Source of the DNA: Flavipsychrobacter sp.
GTDB lineage: Bacteria; Bacteroidota; Bacteroidia; Chitinophagales; Chitinophagaceae
DNA: 64,000 nt
Direction of reading: 5' to 3'
Assembly: GCA_041392855.1 (NCBI GenBank)
Contig: JAWKLD010000001.1
Location: forward strand, 2,280,001 to 2,344,000
The notes below the pieces were generated by a model that did no database searches, was not told the DNA's origin, and saw only the letters and a program-made list of their open reading frames with translations. Below are positions 61,966-64,000 of this stretch, one piece after another (within the stretch, counting starts at the first letter, position 1; each line of letters starts with the position of its first letter). The position numbers and the translations under genes are program-made.

Positions 61966-64000
61966 TTATTGTTGTGCTGTTTTTTGCTCCAGTTTAATAT
62001 CAGTACCAATACGTTGCAAATAAGCTATCAATGCTACTATCTCTTTATTCTTCTCAATTTCAATACCCTTGTCGGATAGTCTTTTTTGTATTGCTCCTGC
62101 TTGAAGCATCAAATCATTATTAGCAACCACATCATAACCTTCTTCATAAGGCACACCTAATGTCTGCATGGCTCTGATCTTAGCCGGTGTTACCGCAGTA
62201 TCTAGGTCGTTTTCTATTAGCCAAGGATATGCAGGCATGATAGAGTGAGAAGATATAGTACGAGGATCCAGCATATGGTTGAAGTGCCAGCTATCGTCGT
62301 ACTTACCACCAATACGTGCTAAGTCAGGACCTGTACGCTTACTACCCCATTGGAATGGGTGGTCGTATACGAATTCACCTGCTTTAGAGTACTCTCCATA
62401 TCTTACTACCTCACTACGGAATGGTCTGATCATTTGACTATGACAAGTATAACAACCCTCTCTTACGTATATATCACGTCCTTGTAGTTCAAGCGGTGTA
62501 TATGGTCTTACAGATTCTATTGTCGGCACATTAGACTTCACTAAGAATGTTGGTACGATCTCTATCAAACCTCCTATACCTACTACTACCAAGCTTAGTA
62601 CTAGCATTTGTACTGGGCGGCGCTCGATCCAACGGTGCCAGTGATGCTTACCATGTTCTACATACACTTTTGGTAATGGTGCCGCCTCTGCTGCTTCATC
62701 ATTTACAGCAGTACCACTCTTCACTGTTTTGTAAAGGTTAACACACATTAGAATAGCACCTACCAGATATAGTGTACCACCTATACCACGCATCATGTAG
62801 AATGGTTCCATTGCCTTCACGGTTTCCATAAACTGATATTCTAACTGACCAGTAGGAGTGAAGTCTTGTAGCATAGACCACTGCATGAAACCAGCCCAGT
62901 ACATAGGAACTGCATAGAATACAATACCTAGCGTACCGATCCAAAAGTGCCAGTTAGCCCATTTTGTAGAGTATAGGGATGTTTTAAACATTCTTGGTAG
63001 CAACCAGTAGAGCACACCAAATGTTAAGAAACCATTCCAACCCAAAGCACCTACGTGTACGTGCGCAATGGTCCAGTCTGTAAAGTGGCTGATAGCATTT
63101 ACAGATTTCAAACTCAACATTGGCCCTTCAAACGTTGCCATACCGTATGCTGTAACCGCTACAACTAAGAATTTCAATACAGGTTCTTCTCTTACTTTAT
63201 CCCAAGCACCTCTAAGCGTCAATAAGCCATTCAACATACCACCCCAAGACGGTGCGATCAACATTACTGAGAATACTACCCCAAGAGATTGTGCCCAGTC
63301 TGGCAAAGCAGTATATAATAGGTGGTGAGGACCAGCCCAGATATACAAGAATATCAATGCCCAGAAGTGTATGATAGATAGTCTATACGAGTATACCGGT
63401 CTATTAGCGGCCTTAGGCAGGAAGTAATACATCAAACCCAAGTATGGTGTCGTTAGGAAGAATGCCACTGCATTATGCCCATACCACCATTGTACCAAAG
63501 CATCTTGTACACCTGCATACCAAGAGTATGACTTCATCCATGTGAATGGAATCTCCCAAGAGTTTACGATGTGTAGCATAGCAACAGTAACAAATGTTGC
63601 TATGTAGAACCATACTGCAACGTATAGGTGACGCTCTCTACGTTTGATGATAGTACCAAACATATTAACACCAAAAACCACCCAAACTAGTGTAATTAAG
63701 ATGTCTATAGGCCACTCTAACTCTGCATACTCCTTACCAGTAGTAAAACCTGCAAGTAGCGATACAGCTGCTAAAACAATGATAAGCTGCCAACCCCAAA
63801 AGTGTAGCTTACTAAATAAGTCGCTAAACATACGGGCTTTAACCAGCCTTTGCAGAGAGTAATAAACTCCCATAAAAATACCATTACCCACAAATGCGAA
63901 AATCACCGCATTGGTGTGTACAGGTCTCACACGGCCAAATGTAGTTTGTGCTGTTTCAAAGTTAAGCGCGGGAAACACTAACTGAAAAGCAGCAAGTACG
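61966..64000 (-). CDS. ccoNO: Fused CcoN-CcoO cbb3 oxidase subunits I and II, 5' part outside the window
   Basis: The frame is open to the window edge (the GTG at 63978 is internal: the codons before it give LAAFQLVFPALNF, a CcoN helix). The visible part has the CcoN haem/copper region WWYGHNAVAFFLTTPYLGLM and HFTDWTIAHVHVGALGWN. A linker follows at about 450 residues before the stop region, then the CcoO domain with GCYTCHSQMIRPFRSE and RTGPDLARIGGKYDD. Fusion of the two subunits is known in Bacteroidota. The enzyme is a high-affinity, proton-pumping terminal oxidase. Confidence 0.95.
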   Translation of the reverse strand, partial: VLAAFQLVFPALNFETAQTTFGRVRPVHTNAVIFAFVGNGIFMGVYYSLQRLVKARMFSDLFSKLHFWGWQLIIVLAAVSLLAGFTTGKEYAELEWPIDILITLVWVVFGVNMFGTIIKRRERHLYVAVWFYIATFVTVAMLHIVNSWEIPFTWMKSYSWYAGVQDALVQWWYGHNAVAFFLTTPYLGLMYYFLPKAANRPVYSYRLSIIHFWALIFLYIWAGPHHLLYTALPDWAQSLGVVFSVMLIAPSWGGMLNGLLTLRGAWDKVREEPVLKFLVVAVTAYGMATFEGPMLSLKSVNAISHFTDWTIAHVHVGALGWNGFLTFGVLYWLLPRMFKTSLYSTKWANWHFWIGTLGIVFYAVPMYWAGFMQWSMLQDFTPTGQLEYQFMETVKAMEPFYMMRGIGGTLYLVGAILMCVNLYKTVKSGTAVNDEAAEAAPLPKVYVEHGKHHWHRWIERRPVQMLVLSLVVVGIGGLIEIVPTFLVKSNVPTIESVRPYTPLELQGRDIYVREGCYTCHSQMIRPFRSEVVRYGEYSKAGEFVYDHPFQWGSKRTGPDLARIGGKYDDSWHFNHMLDPRTISSHSIMPAYPWLIENDLDTAVTPAKIRAMQTLGVPYEEGYDVVANNDLMLQAGAIQKRLSDKGIEIEKNKEIVALIAYLQRIGTDIKLEQKTAQQ

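Overview
The window looks like a chromosomal segment of an AT-rich Bacteroidota bacterium, most likely near Chitinophagaceae. The taxonomic placement is an inference. It rests on a type IX secretion C-terminal sorting domain (protein at 50243-52078), an UpxY-type NusG paralogue, a fused CcoN-CcoO oxidase subunit, TAnnTTTG-type promoter elements and non-Shine-Dalgarno starts. No tRNA, rRNA, IS element, phage gene or CRISPR array was seen, and no gene-free stretch exceeds 300 bases.

Layout. 1-5572: end of an unknown exported-type protein, an amidohydrolase, a large-subunit pseudouridine synthase, an ECF sigma / anti-sigma / exported-protein trio and a lone Hpt protein. 5841-7772: a membrane-bound CapD/WbpM-type nucleotide-sugar 4,6-dehydratase, transcribed rightward. 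43712 down to 7805: about 36 kb of leftward genes with very short gaps or overlaps, forming an exopolysaccharide/capsule operon. Its head carries a strong promoter-like sequence, a long palindrome over the predicted start of transcription, a short structured leader, a winged-helix regulator and the UpxY antiterminator. The body holds Wza, Wzc, Wzx and Wzy-type assembly genes, an initiating phosphoglycosyl transferase, seven or more glycosyltransferases, two asparagine-synthase-like proteins, acyl- and methyltransferases and a CapK-like adenylate-forming enzyme. 43898-48080: a second leftward sugar group (CBS-nucleotidyltransferase, LegC-like aminotransferase, SDR epimerase) and a CpsB-type tyrosine phosphatase. 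48240-52078: a di-haem cytochrome c peroxidase and a secreted PhoX-like protein. 52262-57977: molybdenum cofactor genes (moaA-moeA-moaC-mobA-moeB rightward; TSUP transporter-moaD-moaE leftward). 58027-64000: cbb3 cytochrome oxidase operon (ccoNO-ccoQ-ccoP-ccoG-ccoH and a DsbD_2-type membrane protein), cut by the window end.

How the genes fit together. The polysaccharide operon encodes homologues of every step from UDP-GlcNAc to a 2,3-diamino-uronic acid (6-dehydrogenase, 3-dehydrogenase, aminotransferase, N-acetyltransferase, 2-epimerase). It also encodes the HisH/HisF/WbpG-type trio that turns an acetamido group into an acetamidino group, as in the Pseudomonas aeruginosa O5 O-antigen locus. 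The HisF paralogue has lost the Asp normally needed for imidazole glycerol phosphate synthesis, which supports the sugar role. The most noteworthy signals are the operon head (promoter, palindrome, ops-like element, winged helix fused to a degenerate nucleotidyltransferase domain, UpxY), a 29-bp motif repeated in front of two sugar genes outside the operon, a natural half glycosyltransferase, and an asparagine-synthase homologue without its glutaminase cysteine.
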